Of a stretch of DNA of 64,000 nucleotides, positions 63,770-64,000 are shown piece by piece. The stretch lies in contig JASANC010002157.1 of NCBI GenBank assembly GCA_030248135.1, positions 1 to 64,000 of the forward strand, given 5' to 3'. The stretch comes from Theristus sp. LFF4_11. Taxonomy: Eukaryota > Nematoda > Chromadorea > Monhysterida > Xyalidae. Position numbers and translations under genes: made by a program. The notes under the pieces are model-generated. The model did no database searches, was not told where the DNA came from, and saw only the letters and a list, made by a program, of their open reading frames with translations. Position 1 is the first letter of the stretch. Each line of letters starts with the position of its first letter.

Positions 63770-64000
63770 GTGCGTTTTTGGAGCAGCGGGATGAGTGAAA
63801 GTTTCGTTTCCCTACGCAATTCGTGCTATCATGCTGAATGCGAAAAGCATTATGGTTGCTATCGTGCGGAATCTCACGGAAAAGAGCAAACTGCTGATTT
63901 GACTTTTGAAGTTTGTAGCTGGTGAAATCTGTTTCTTGTTTTAAACTCGGGAACGCGATTTCAGCTGCCGCTGAAGTGTGGTCAACGCGTGTTTTTTTCC

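Overview
The window looks like nuclear DNA of a nematode, probably one outside the Caenorhabditis group. The genes are cut into short exons with GT..AG introns. The largest gene is built from alternating Kunitz and lustrin-type cysteine-rich domains, an architecture I associate with secreted nematode proteins. Intron 3' ends vary (TTTCAG, CTGCAG, GCGCAG, TTCCAG) rather than following the strict Caenorhabditis consensus. The species assignment is inference only.

Layout, all genes on the + strand. (1) 1-4.1 kb: no recognisable gene; a fold-back repeat and a perfect 267-bp tandem duplication. (2) 4153-20406: a complete 23-exon gene for a RIN/Sprint-type Rab5 exchange factor (SH2, long low-complexity linker, RIN homology region, VPS9, Ras-association). 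Every splice joint keeps one open frame of about 1,621 codons. (3) 20.4-25.9 kb: non-coding, with tRNA-headed SINE-like repeats in inverted arrangement. (4) 25975 to about 59882: a giant secreted protein gene with a signal-peptide exon, a first Kunitz domain, a basic/Pro-Thr linker, 20 consecutive Kunitz-plus-lustrin modules, and two terminal Kunitz domains. I can place 49 exons in one continuous frame (about 2,440 codons) plus a damaged last domain. (5) 53663-59017: inside the last intron of that gene, a minus-strand LTR retroelement with 639-bp LTRs and no coding capacity. It is followed by about 550 bp of almost C-free homopolymer-rich sequence that looks like bad sequence. (6) 59.9-63.1 kb: non-coding. 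(7) 63106 to the end: the start of the conserved core of an adiponectin-receptor (PAQR) gene that runs off the window.

Introns and intergenic DNA are full of short inverted-repeat elements in at least six families. Several copies touch splice sites. The most striking observation is in the giant gene. The 20 repeated Kunitz domains have all lost both cysteines of the 14-38 disulfide, which normally clamps the protease-binding loop, while the first and the last two domains keep the cysteine at position 38. This suggests a structural cuticle or matrix role for the array rather than classical protease inhibition. The three genes have no evident functional link.
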